Shown here: positions 13,769 through 20,687 of the stretch, one piece after another
Layout: each line of letters starts with the position of its first letter
Numbering within the stretch: position 1 is the stretch's first letter
NCBI GenBank assembly: GCA_002763085.1
Contig: PFCY01000040.1
Location: 1-20,691, forward strand
Origin: Candidatus Pacearchaeota archaeon CG10_big_fil_rev_8_21_14_0_10_32_14
Lineage (GTDB): Archaea > Nanobdellota > Nanobdellia > Pacearchaeales > GW2011-AR1
Direction of reading: 5' to 3'
DNA length: 20,691 nt
Program-made: the position numbers and the translations under genes
Notes under the pieces: model-generated
Database searches by the model: none
Seen by the model: the letters and a program-made list of their open reading frames with translations, nothing else
What the model was told of the DNA's origin: nothing

Positions 13769-14080
13769 TTATTTGTATTGTTTAACGATGTCAAGTATTT
13801 TGTTTGCTTCATCTTCGTCTAAATTAATTTCAGTGAAAATTTTGTTTAAATCTTCTTTATTATCCGGAAGTAAATCGATTATCTTTGAGATTTGATCGGT
13901 TTTTAATTTGATTATGTTGAGCGCGGTAATCTTCTCTCTCATCTCTTTTCCATCTTTTGGTTTGAGTGATGTAAATTTTTTTATGAATCCGACTAACTCT
14001 GTATTGCGAGTTTCATTCTCTTTCTCTTTGATGTGAGTCATTGACTCTGCCATACTTAGGGGGGAATCATTCAATATCAT
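13769..14080 (-). CDS. rpoF: DNA-directed RNA polymerase subunit Rpo4 (F)
   Basis: 103 residues, the Rpb4 homologue that forms the polymerase stalk with Rpo7. The N-terminal MILNDSPLSMAE matches family starts. The C-terminal HRDC-like bundle is visible as ITALNIIKLKTDQISKIIDL followed by DEDEANKILDIVKQY. It lies 4 bp after eL21 and 8 bp before DUF655, the conserved archaeal order. Confidence 0.9.
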   Translation of the reverse strand: MILNDSPLSMAESMTHIKEKENETRNTELVGFIKKFTSLKPKDGKEMREKITALNIIKLKTDQISKIIDLLPDNKEDLNKIFTEINLDEDEANKILDIVKQYK

Positions 14081-14084
14081 GTTG

Positions 14085-14345
14085 TTATTTAGAACTCTTT
14101 ATTTTTTTTAAATGTATTGGCTCTATGATGTATCTCTTCACTTTGTCTATATCCTTAATCTTAACCATTAATGATCTGCCTCGCTTCCCTTCAACAACAC
14201 CAGTTCTGCCCTGAAGTCTCTTAGGGAATCTTGGTTGAAGTGCGTCCTCTCTGACTACAGAAACAATATCTCCCTCGTTTAAACTCTTGAAGTATTCACT
14301 ATGTTTTATCTTTCCTCTCTCCCTTAGACTTTTACGTTTACCCAT
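14085..14345 (-). CDS. rpl21e: 50S ribosomal protein eL21
   Basis: 86 residues with the eL21 pattern: basic N-terminus, LNEGDIVSVVREDALQPRFP, RLQGRTGVVEGKRGRSLMVK and a final KRYIIEPIHLKKIK. It heads the eL21-Rpo4-DUF655 operon and looks leaderless, with a TATA box about 26 nt before the ATG. Confidence 0.94.
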   Translation of the reverse strand: MGKRKSLRERGKIKHSEYFKSLNEGDIVSVVREDALQPRFPKRLQGRTGVVEGKRGRSLMVKIKDIDKVKRYIIEPIHLKKIKSSK

Positions 14346-14366
14346 AAATCATTCAGAATTAATCGG

Positions 14367-14375
14367 TTTAAAAAT
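14367..14375 (-). promoter_or_regulatory. TATA box for the eL21 operon
   Basis: ATTTTTAAA on the minus strand is centred about 26 nt from ATG 14345. Confidence 0.45.
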
Positions 14376-14439
14376 CTATCTGCGTATCCATCACTCTTAC
14401 TCATCTTCGGCACTATAATTATAGCCCTCCTCGTAGATT

Positions 14440-14643
14440 CTACCCACTTCTCAAATTTTTTGGTGGAGTCGCGCTCGCCTGGAAGTTGTTCACAAGGTCA
14501 TCATTATCCCTCGCACTTTCCATATTTGCTACAATTGTATCAAACATCTTTTTACCCCAAACTCCAACACCACATCTCTCACAGAAATCAATTACACTAT
14601 CGTCCTTAACCGGAGTACTACAATAAATACATTTCTTTGGCAT
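14440..14643 (-). CDS. small zinc-ribbon protein
   Basis: 67 residues. Four cysteines in CIYC (5 and 8) and CERC (21 and 24) form a compact zinc ribbon ending GVGVWGKKMFD. The rest is helical with a polar C-terminus (ATPPKNLRSG). A GAGG lies 5 nt before the ATG. The role is unknown; small zinc ribbons beside transcription/translation genes may bind RNA or protein. It lies downstream of the ABC cluster and upstream of eL21. Confidence 0.75.
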   Translation of the reverse strand: MPKKCIYCSTPVKDDSVIDFCERCGVGVWGKKMFDTIVANMESARDNDDLVNNFQASATPPKNLRSG

Positions 14644-14718
14644 TTTTCCCTCTTTCTTTAAACTAAATTATCCATGAATAACGTGTTTTTAAATTTTTAT
14701 GTTGTCAAAAAATACGAA

Positions 14719-15933
14719 TTATTCATACCTCAAAGCATCGACGACATTAATTTTTGACGCTTGCATTGCAGGAAGAGTTCCGCTTACCGCTCCAACAATA
14801 AAACCAAATGCTAAACATCCGATGATTAAATATGGTGGCGCGGCCGCCTGCAAAAGATTTGTATGAAGTTGATTTTCTGAGATATACTCTATCGTTTTAC
14901 TTATACCGAATCCGAGAATAACTCCAATCAAGGCCCCCACAAATCCCAACAGCCCAGACTCTATAAAAAATATAGAAAACACATCTTTATTTTTCGCACC
15001 CACAGCTTTCATAACTCCAATCTCTCCTGTTCTTTCCAAAACGGACGTATACATCGTATTAGCAATTCCAATCGCTCCAACTAAAAGTGATATTGCCGCT
15101 ATCGCCCCCAAAAAGCCCGTTATGATCAAAAGAATCGTTTGAAAACTTTCTAATAGATCTTCTGGAGTAGATATTGCAAAATCTTGCGTCTCTTCCGTAA
15201 GTCCTCTCTCACTCCGAAGTTTTTTCTCCACTCTATCTGCCACTTCATTAATATCCTCTCCCTCATCTATCTGAACCATAATAAAATCCACTTTTTCAGG
15301 TTCATTAAATAAAATTCTAAAATCTTCTTCACTCATGTAAATACTTCTATCATCGTCGGGATTTCCAATTAATTTCATAATCCCTTTAACTTTAAACTCT
15401 CTATCATTTATCAAAATTTTATCTCCATTTCTAATTGACTTTCCAAAAATATTTCCTGTTTTGTGTAAATTTCCTAATTGAACGACCCCTTTATCTCCCT
15501 CTTCCAAGAATTTTCCTTCTTCAATTTTAAAAGATTCTATCTCCGTATAAACTTCAGAATGTTCAAGGGGAATTCCCCAAACGAGCATGTACTTTGTCTT
15601 TCCATTAAATTCAACTTTCGCGTTTCCTGCAACAAAATAGGAATAATCTTTTACACCTCTCACTTTTCCAATAGTTTCAACATCTTCTTTAGTCAAGATA
15701 GTCCCTCCAACACTTCCTGGCGGTCCTAAAAACCCCGTCGAGGGTTGAATAAAAAACTTGTCTGTTCCCAAAATTCTAAATTGTTCTTTTACAGCACCTT
15801 GAAGTCCAAGAGACAAACTCACAAGTGTAAAAATTGTCGCAATAGAAATAAAAATTCCGAGCATAGTCAACCAACTACGAAGTCCTCTTCGACGAAGATT
15901 TTTCACAGCGAGTTTGAAAAAGTCTCTTAACAT
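14719..15933 (-). CDS. MacB/FtsX-type ABC transporter permease (second copy)
   Basis: 404 residues. An N-terminal helix after LRRRGLRSWLTMLGIFIS is followed by a large extracytoplasmic MacB-like domain (about 45-270) and three C-terminal helices with the FtsX core: AIGIANTMYTSVLERTGEIG, VMKAVGAKNKDVFSIFFIES and GTLPAMQASKINVVDALR. The ATG at 15933 begins 1 bp after the upstream permease stop and has GGGGAT before it; a start at 15957 would overlap by 23 bp. Its sequence parallels the upstream permease, so the pair probably arose by tandem duplication and form a heterodimer. Confidence 0.88.
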   Translation of the reverse strand: MLRDFFKLAVKNLRRRGLRSWLTMLGIFISIATIFTLVSLSLGLQGAVKEQFRILGTDKFFIQPSTGFLGPPGSVGGTILTKEDVETIGKVRGVKDYSYFVAGNAKVEFNGKTKYMLVWGIPLEHSEVYTEIESFKIEEGKFLEEGDKGVVQLGNLHKTGNIFGKSIRNGDKILINDREFKVKGIMKLIGNPDDDRSIYMSEEDFRILFNEPEKVDFIMVQIDEGEDINEVADRVEKKLRSERGLTEETQDFAISTPEDLLESFQTILLIITGFLGAIAAISLLVGAIGIANTMYTSVLERTGEIGVMKAVGAKNKDVFSIFFIESGLLGFVGALIGVILGFGISKTIEYISENQLHTNLLQAAAPPYLIIGCLAFGFIVGAVSGTLPAMQASKINVVDALRYE

Positions 15934-15934
15934 C

Positions 15935-17158
15935 TTATCCCCGTATCGCCTCAACAACTTTTAATTTACTTGCTTGCATTGCAGGAAGTACCCCGCTTAC
16001 AACTCCTATAAAAAATGAAAACGCGATTGCTCCCAAAATCAAAGGCCAAGAGATCATGACGTTAAAATCAATTCCGAGTGCGCTCGAAGCTGCTCCCGAC
16101 GCGCCAATTGCAATTACCAAACCCAAAAACGCGCCCATGATTCCCCCAACAAGACCAAGAAGCCCAGACTCTATAATAAAAATTGCGAGAACGTCTTTAT
16201 TTTTTGCTCCGATCGATTTCATAACTCCAATCTCTTTTCTTCTTTCAAGAACCGAAGTATACATAACATTCGCAATTCCAATTCCTCCGACTAAAAGTGA
16301 AATCGCGGCCATTCCGATTACAATCAAATTTATTATCGACAAAACAGTATTTACTGCCCCAAGTGCTTGAAGCGGAGTTTGAACACTAAAACTTTCTTCA
16401 CCCAATTTTTCATTTCTATCATTTCTAAGTTTTCTTTGGATCTCAAGAGCCACATCTTCTATCTTGTCTTTATCTTCTACTTTTACTACAATTAAATCAA
16501 TCTCATCATTTACGTTAAAAAGTTCTTCCATATCCTCGTTTGTCATAAAAACAACTGAATTGGCTTGGAAAGAATTTCCTTTCTCCAAAATTCCCACAAT
16601 CTCATATTCCTTTTCTACCTCTCCCTTAAGTTTCACTTTTTTCCCTACAACAAAATCTTTTCCAAATTCATCGGTTGTTAAAAAATCATTTCCTAACATT
16701 ATTTTTCCTTTATCATCTGCGCGGAGTAATCGTCCTTGCTCTGCATGGAGATTGAAACTTGTGTAGATTAAATTTAGCGCATCATTCTCTTTAGGTATAT
16801 CGACGGCATAACCAAAACCAGAAATCTCATTATATTCTAAACTTCCTACTCTTAGTAAGCGGGTTATTACTTTATCGACTCCATTCACACTTTCAATAAC
16901 CGTTACATCATGACTGTTTAATTTTTCAACCACTGTCGAACCTGGAGGTCCAAAACCTGTCCCCTTATTTTGAATTGTTAAAGTATCAACAGATAAAGAT
17001 CCAAATTGTCCAAGAACTGCAGTCTCAAGTGCATTTCCTAAAGAGATCAACGCCACAACTGCAGCAATGCCTATAACAACTCCGAGAATAGTTAGCCATG
17101 AACGCAAGCCACGGTGTTTTAAGTTTCCGAAAGCTAATTTAAAATAATCAGAAATCAT
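15935..17158 (-). CDS. MacB/FtsX-type ABC transporter permease (first copy)
   Basis: 407 residues with the same plan as its neighbour: N-terminal membrane helix (HRGLRSWLTILGVVIGIAAV), periplasmic-type domain, then GIGIANVMYTSVLERRKEIG, VMKSIGAKNKDVLAIFIIES and GVLPAMQASKLKVVEAIRG. Such permeases transmit ATPase-driven movement to the cell exterior rather than transport through a channel. It lies 5 bp after the Ig-like membrane protein, in one operon with the ATPase further upstream. Confidence 0.88.
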   Translation of the reverse strand: MISDYFKLAFGNLKHRGLRSWLTILGVVIGIAAVVALISLGNALETAVLGQFGSLSVDTLTIQNKGTGFGPPGSTVVEKLNSHDVTVIESVNGVDKVITRLLRVGSLEYNEISGFGYAVDIPKENDALNLIYTSFNLHAEQGRLLRADDKGKIMLGNDFLTTDEFGKDFVVGKKVKLKGEVEKEYEIVGILEKGNSFQANSVVFMTNEDMEELFNVNDEIDLIVVKVEDKDKIEDVALEIQRKLRNDRNEKLGEESFSVQTPLQALGAVNTVLSIINLIVIGMAAISLLVGGIGIANVMYTSVLERRKEIGVMKSIGAKNKDVLAIFIIESGLLGLVGGIMGAFLGLVIAIGASGAASSALGIDFNVMISWPLILGAIAFSFFIGVVSGVLPAMQASKLKVVEAIRG

Positions 17159-17163
17159 TGGAG

Positions 17164-18042
17164 TTACCTCCCATTCTCTGAATTTCTTTTCTTCCTATTT
17201 CTTTTTTTAAGTTGCCTGTAAATTATCCAAATTAAGATCAAAGCAATAAAGATTCCAAAATAAATTCCAACTTTACTTTTTTTTATTAATCCCGCTTTCA
17301 ATGCTTCTTCTTGAGTATAAACTTTTACTGGAAGACTTATTGATTTAGTTTGATCACTATTATCAAAATCTTTGTAAGTAATGACTGCGTTTAAAGTTGG
17401 ATTATCATCCTCGAATAATACATCCCATGTAACAATATCAGAATCTTCAGCGTTGACAGTTCCAACAAAAACTTTTTCCTTGGATAAGACTTCAAAACCT
17501 TCAGGATTAATATCGACCGAAACGGATTTTATTTCTCCAAGTCCGCTATTTATAATTTCAAGAGTTACCTTGCCTTGTTTTCCAACAATTGCATCTTTTG
17601 TTTCAACAGAAAAATCAAGTTCAGTCTGCGCCCCAACACTCACTCCAAAACTTCCTGTTTTTGTGACTATCTCTTCCGTATCTGTATTTTTGTATTTAAT
17701 TGTATATGGAATATTATAATCTCCCGGTTTAACATCATTGCCGACTTTCAATGCAAAAGAAAATGATTCTTGATCTCCGTCATTAATAGAATCTTGGCTT
17801 TTTTCAGATGTCCCTTGAGTTGAAAATCCCGGAGTTGCTTGCTGATTAATATTTAGAGTAAAAGACACATCTTCAACATCATCTCCAATATTATTTTCAA
17901 CATCGATTATTACCTTTCCCGCTTTTCCAGGATATAATTTATCAACAGAAACACTCTGAACATTGACAGATGAAATAATGTTTAAGGTTAAGACTAAAAT
18001 AAATATGCTCAGAACTGTTATTGAAAATATTTTTTGTTTCAT
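17164..18042 (-). CDS. membrane-anchored Ig-like (COG1361/NEW3-type) surface protein
   Basis: 292 residues. An N-terminal hydrophobic segment (about 5-25) acts as signal or anchor, two beta-sandwich repeats follow (about 28-130 and 135-235, including YPGKAGKVIIDVENNIGDDV and VGKQGKVTLEIINSGLGEI), and a single C-terminal helix (about 258-280) ends in a highly basic cytoplasmic tail. This architecture matches COG1361/NEW3 proteins that partner MacB-like exporters in archaea. ATG 18042 is 1 bp after the upstream stop; an earlier start at 18102 would overlap that gene. Confidence 0.75.
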   Translation of the reverse strand: MKQKIFSITVLSIFILVLTLNIISSVNVQSVSVDKLYPGKAGKVIIDVENNIGDDVEDVSFTLNINQQATPGFSTQGTSEKSQDSINDGDQESFSFALKVGNDVKPGDYNIPYTIKYKNTDTEEIVTKTGSFGVSVGAQTELDFSVETKDAIVGKQGKVTLEIINSGLGEIKSVSVDINPEGFEVLSKEKVFVGTVNAEDSDIVTWDVLFEDDNPTLNAVITYKDFDNSDQTKSISLPVKVYTQEEALKAGLIKKSKVGIYFGIFIALILIWIIYRQLKKRNRKKRNSENGR

Positions 18043-18043
18043 T

Positions 18044-18781
18044 TCAAACCCCGAAACCACAGTTTCCTTCGCCATCACCGAAGCTGCGGCCACCAACGCC
18101 AAGCCTGCCGCAGAAGTAGCCGATCAAAGCAGACACTCTTAATTCAGGAGTTTGTCCTTCAGAAACATTAATACCCCAAGTTCTTGGGTTATTTCTAAAT
18201 TTGATAGAAACTTCTCCAAGTTTTTCTGCACCAATCTCTCCATGACTTGCAACAACTTGTCCATCTTTAGCTAAAGATTCAGAAGTGTGATCTCCAAGAA
18301 CATAACTTCCTTTTGGTGCGTATCTAACACTTCCGTCAGTACTGAATCTTATTCCGCCCCAACTCAATTCTCTCCCCCCCTCCAAAGATTTTTCAAGCTG
18401 ATTAACATTTAATAGCTTACTTAATCCTAAAACTCTTGGATCTGAAATAACATAAACTCCGTTTTCAGTCCACAAATTTCTATTGAAATTCCAAAGCCAT
18501 CTGTTTTTTATAATATCTCTTACGTTTTCAAATTCTTTTTCATCATGAACTTCTGGAATACAGTAAGCTGTATAAAGTAAAGTTGCAACTTCTTCTCCTG
18601 TAGAGATTCTTAATCCATTTTCTAAGATTTGTTTTCCAACTGAAATATAATCTCCTTTGTATGAGGGATGAACAAAAGCAACTTCTCCGTTTTCGTAAGG
18701 AATAATAGTTTTTATCATTCCTCTCTCTATTCTTGGAGTTCCATATTCTAGTTTACTTTTTTCTTTAACAACAGTTTCCAT
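18044..18781 (-). CDS. 245-residue hypothetical protein in the ABC operon
   Basis: No known domain is certain. The sequence is soluble with no signal peptide: an alpha/beta N-terminus (IIPYENGEVAFVHPSYKGDY, then GLRISTGEEVATLLYTAYC), a Trp-rich part (NRWLWNFNRNLWTENGVYVI), SVRYAPKGSYVLGDHT, GAEKLGEVSIKFRNNP, and a Gly-rich C-terminus (GRLGVGGRSFGDGEGNCGFG). I associate this with a multi-copy DPANN hypothetical family, but cannot verify it. A TATA-like element at 18811-18819 about 34 nt upstream suggests its own promoter. It lies between the ATPase and the membrane genes, which is unusual. Confidence 0.7.
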   Translation of the reverse strand: METVVKEKSKLEYGTPRIERGMIKTIIPYENGEVAFVHPSYKGDYISVGKQILENGLRISTGEEVATLLYTAYCIPEVHDEKEFENVRDIIKNRWLWNFNRNLWTENGVYVISDPRVLGLSKLLNVNQLEKSLEGGRELSWGGIRFSTDGSVRYAPKGSYVLGDHTSESLAKDGQVVASHGEIGAEKLGEVSIKFRNNPRTWGINVSEGQTPELRVSALIGYFCGRLGVGGRSFGDGEGNCGFGV

Positions 18782-18866
18782 TTTTCACTCAATCCTCACA
18801 GAATCCCTAATTTATAAATCTTTCGATATTGTTACCATTAAGTAGTTAAAACAGATTAGAATCCAT

Positions 18867-19595
18867 TCATTCTTTCGCCCACTTCTCTTTATTCCTCTTC
18901 ATTGTATAATCAAGCTTTCCATCTTTTATCATATAAATTGTCCTCGCATGTTTTTTCCCTAGTTCCATATCATGCGTAACCATGACTATAGTTGTCCCTT
19001 TTTTATTGAGGTCTTCTAAAAAATCCATGACTTTCTCTCCAGTTTTAGAATCAAGATTTCCCGTCGGCTCATCTGCAAGAATGACTTCTGGATCATTAGC
19101 AAGTGATCTTGCTATTGCAACTCTTTGCTGTTGCCCCCCAGAAAGCTGATTAGGATAATGGTCCATCCTATCTCCCAAATCAACAAGCTTCAGTAGTTGC
19201 TCAGCTTTTTCTTCTCTTTCCTCTTTCGTCGTATCTTGGAACAACATCGGAAGCATCACATTTTCTTTAGTTGTAAGATTAGGGATTAAATTAAATTGCT
19301 GAAAAATAAAACCAATTTTTTTCCCTCTAACTTCTGCGAGTTCTGATTCAGTCAAATGTGAAATATTTTGAGAATCTAAATAAATCTCCCCGAATGTCGG
19401 TAAGTCAAGACTTCCAACGAGATTCATTCCAGTCGATTTTCCGCTCCCGCTCGGCCCCATTATAGCCACAAAATCCCCTTTCTCTACCTTTATATTTATC
19501 CCATCGAGTGCTTTGACAACATTATCGCCCATTTGATAATGTCTTCCGACATTAGACAATTCAATTATGACGTTTTGTTTTTCTTTATGTGCCAT
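18867..19595 (-). CDS. MacB/LolD-type ABC transporter ATP-binding protein
   Basis: 242 residues. Walker A GPSGSGKST (47-55), Q-loop IFQQFNLIPNLT, signature LSGGQQQR (151-158), Walker B VILADEPTG (171-179) and H-loop VTHD (His208) are all intact. Sequence and neighbours place it in the MacB/LolD family that pairs with FtsX-like permeases. A basic C-terminal tail (TMKRNKEKWAKE) extends beyond the core. GGAGGG lies 2 nt before the ATG, and a TATA-like box at 19617-19627 is about 27 nt upstream. Confidence 0.93.
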   Translation of the reverse strand: MAHKEKQNVIIELSNVGRHYQMGDNVVKALDGINIKVEKGDFVAIMGPSGSGKSTGMNLVGSLDLPTFGEIYLDSQNISHLTESELAEVRGKKIGFIFQQFNLIPNLTTKENVMLPMLFQDTTKEEREEKAEQLLKLVDLGDRMDHYPNQLSGGQQQRVAIARSLANDPEVILADEPTGNLDSKTGEKVMDFLEDLNKKGTTIVMVTHDMELGKKHARTIYMIKDGKLDYTMKRNKEKWAKE

Positions 19596-19616
19596 ATCCC
19601 TCCATTATCTATACAA

Positions 19617-19627
19617 CTTTTAAATTT
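19617..19627 (-). promoter_or_regulatory. TATA box for the ABC ATPase gene
   Basis: AAATTTAAAAG on the minus strand is centred about 27 nt before ATG 19595. It lies in the 84-bp divergent region shared with rpoN. Confidence 0.4.
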
Positions 19628-19643
19628 ATCCTCTTTCACAAAG

Positions 19644-19651
19644 TTTTAAAA
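19644..19651 (+). promoter_or_regulatory. TATA box for rpoN
   Basis: TTTTAAAA is centred about 32 nt before ATG 19680, which would leave a leader of only a few bases. Confidence 0.35.
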
Positions 19652-19679
19652 ACCACTTCTTCAGTATATCTTTGTTAAA

Positions 19680-19877
19680 ATGATAATTCCAGTTAGATGT
19701 TTTTCTTGCGGAAAGCCGATCGGTCACCTTTGGGAAGAATTCAAAAAACGATCAAGCGACGGCGAAGAAATGCGAAAAGTCTTAGATGATCTCGGTATCG
19801 AAAGATATTGTTGCAGAGCAATTTTTTTAGGACAAACAGATTTAATTGAAGTCGTAGGTAGATTCAAAAAGTCCTAA
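19680..19877 (+). CDS. rpoN: DNA-directed RNA polymerase subunit Rpo10 (N)
   Basis: 65 residues, the Rpb10 homologue. It has the invariant atypical zinc site, MIIPVRCFSCGKPIG (Cys7, Cys10) with RYCCRAIFLGQTDLIE (Cys44-Cys45), and the usual length. It sits on the RNA polymerase core near Rpo3/Rpo11. In many archaea it follows uS9; here it stands alone about 10 kb away and on the opposite strand. Its stop is 4 bp from the convergent RNase P gene stop. Confidence 0.96.
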   Translation: MIIPVRCFSCGKPIGHLWEEFKKRSSDGEEMRKVLDDLGIERYCCRAIFLGQTDLIEVVGRFKKS

Positions 19878-19881
19878 TAAT

Positions 19882-20148
19882 TCAAGTTTTCTTTAATTTG
19901 ATTCTGACAATCTTTCCACATTCATTGCATTGAATCGTCTTGAAATCCCCCTTAATTCTAAGTTTACATTTATTATAAACCGTAAAACAATTTGGACAAA
20001 ATTCTTTTTTTTTGTTTCCTAATTTAATATTAAAACTCATCGCGAGTTTTTTTATTTTATTTATCTCCATAGGACTTTTATTTTTAATGTTAGAAAAGAA
20101 TTCATCCATCTTTTCTTTAGCTTCTGTTTTTGAAATTTTATTTTTCAT
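19882..20148 (-). CDS. rnp4: RNase P protein component 4 (Rpp21/Rpr2 family)
   Basis: 88 residues. An N-terminal helical region (KKLAMSFNIKLGNKKK) is followed by a zinc ribbon with FCPNC and IQCNECGKIVRIKL, plus the CKLRIKGDF strand expected for Rpr2/Rpp21. This subunit helps RNase P RNA trim tRNA 5' ends. A TATA-like box at 20170-20179 is about 26 nt before the ATG and doubles as the T-run ending the upstream 5S gene. Confidence 0.82.
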   Translation of the reverse strand: MKNKISKTEAKEKMDEFFSNIKNKSPMEINKIKKLAMSFNIKLGNKKKEFCPNCFTVYNKCKLRIKGDFKTIQCNECGKIVRIKLKKT

Positions 20149-20169
20149 AAAACTAATAGTAAAACAATC

Positions 20170-20179
20170 TTTAAAAAAT
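20170..20179 (-). promoter_or_regulatory. 5S terminator T-run doubling as rnp4 TATA box
   Basis: ATTTTTTAAA on the minus strand lies about 4 nt after the 5S 3' end and is centred about 26 nt before the rnp4 ATG. Both roles are inferred from position. Confidence 0.4.
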
Positions 20180-20182
20180 AGA

Positions 20183-20298
20183 TGAAGACAACTTGATGGG
20201 TTTGCATCTTGTCGGACACTACTACCATCAACGTAGGAAGCTTAACTTCTGTGTTCGGAAAGGGAACAGGTGTTTCCAACCTACTATGACCGTCTTCA
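20183..20298 (-). rRNA. 5S ribosomal RNA
   Basis: About 116 nt. The ends pair (TGAAGAC with GTCTTCA) as helix I. Internal landmarks include CCTGTTCCCTTTCCGAACAC near helix III, AGAAGTTAAGC in loop B/C and a GATGGTAGTAG segment in the helix IV-V arm. The TATA box at 20318-20327 lies about 25 nt upstream, so it is transcribed alone; no 16S or 23S is in the window. Exact ends are uncertain by a few bases. Confidence 0.92.
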
Positions 20299-20317
20299 AT
20301 ATTCCTGCGTCGTACGG

Positions 20318-20327
20318 GTTTTTAAAC
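20318..20327 (-). promoter_or_regulatory. TATA box for 5S rRNA
   Basis: GTTTAAAAAC on the minus strand is centred about 25 nt before the 5S 5' end. Confidence 0.45.
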
Positions 20328-20388
20328 TTTCCCCCCTCCAAATTTTCCGATTTCATCTTCCTTCACTTCTGCAAAATAGTTATCAAAT

Positions 20389-20397
20389 GTTATATAC
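20389..20397 (+). promoter_or_regulatory. TATA box for candidate structured RNA
   Basis: GTTATATAC is centred about 26 nt before position 20419, where the paired region of the candidate RNA begins. Confidence 0.35.
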
Positions 20398-20418
20398 TCA
20401 CATCAAATAAAATTTTTA

Positions 20419-20505
20419 CAGGAGCATTCGATGTTGGTTATTTCGGTAACTGTTGAATCCATTGTGGATTCTCATCGGCTCGTTCTGTTCCCCTGATTTC
20501 AGGGG
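20419..20505 (+). ncRNA. candidate structured RNA with three-way junction
   Basis: Perfect complementary segments nest into one fold. P1 pairs CAG (20419-20421) with CTG (20485-20487), GAGC (20422-20425) with GCTC (20478-20481), and CGATG (20429-20433) with CATCG (20473-20477), with an ATT bulge on the 5' side and GTT on the 3' side. Inside are P2, GGTTA (20436-20440) with TAACT (20447-20451), and P3, GAATCC (20455-20460) with GGATTC (20466-20471). A fourth hairpin (20490-20505) follows. It is GC-rich for this genome and lies between the 5S promoter and tRNA-Leu. I recognise no RNA family. A 21-codon frame from ATG 20431 to TGA 20496 overlaps it, with GGAG upstream, and is the main alternative. 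Confidence 0.5.
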
Positions 20506-20516
20506 ATTTATTTTCT
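20490..20516 (+). terminator. CCCCTGA/TCAGGGG hairpin followed by T-rich tract
   Basis: A perfect inverted repeat (20490-20505) with a two-base centre is followed by ATTTATTTTC. It lies at the end of the candidate RNA and just before the tRNA-Leu promoter, a natural terminator position. Confidence 0.5.
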
Positions 20517-20520
20517 AAAA

Positions 20521-20530
20521 CTTTTTATAC
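20521..20530 (+). promoter_or_regulatory. TATA box for tRNA-Leu(AAG)
   Basis: CTTTTTATAC is centred about 27 nt before the tRNA 5' end at 20553. Confidence 0.5.
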
Positions 20531-20552
20531 ACCCTTTTGATGATTTAATCAA

Positions 20553-20636
20553 GCGGGAATGCCAGAGTGGTCAAATGGGCAAGATTAAGGCTCTTGTAGC
20601 TTAGTGCTTACACAGGTTCGAATCCTGTTTCCCGCA
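20553..20636 (+). tRNA. tRNA-Leu (anticodon AAG)
   Basis: An 84-nt class II tRNA. The acceptor is GCGGGAA/TTCCCGC with discriminator A and no encoded CCA. The D-arm is CCA...TGG with a GTGGT loop. The anticodon stem is CAAGA/TCTTG with loop TTAAGGC, so the anticodon is AAG (reads CUU). The variable arm is long, and the T-arm is canonical (ACAGG-TTCGAAT-CCTGT). An A at position 34 is unusual for archaea, which normally use GAG. Confidence 0.93.
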
Positions 20637-20639
20637 TAT

Positions 20640-20687
20640 GCAATCGTAGATTGCGTTAGATTTAATGCGGATGAGAACCGACGGTTC
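20640..20687 (+). other. two hairpins downstream of tRNA-Leu, at window edge
   Basis: GCAATC-GTA-GATTGC (20640-20654) follows the tRNA 3' end by 3 nt and may help termination or processing. GAACC-GAC-GGTTC (20675-20687) lies in a GC-rich stretch cut by the window end and could open another RNA gene. Confidence 0.35.

Noticed and set aside
20193..20456. 87-codon plus-strand frame across the 5S region.
   Set aside because: It is the antisense of 5S rRNA and of the 5S promoter, with no protein-like features of its own.
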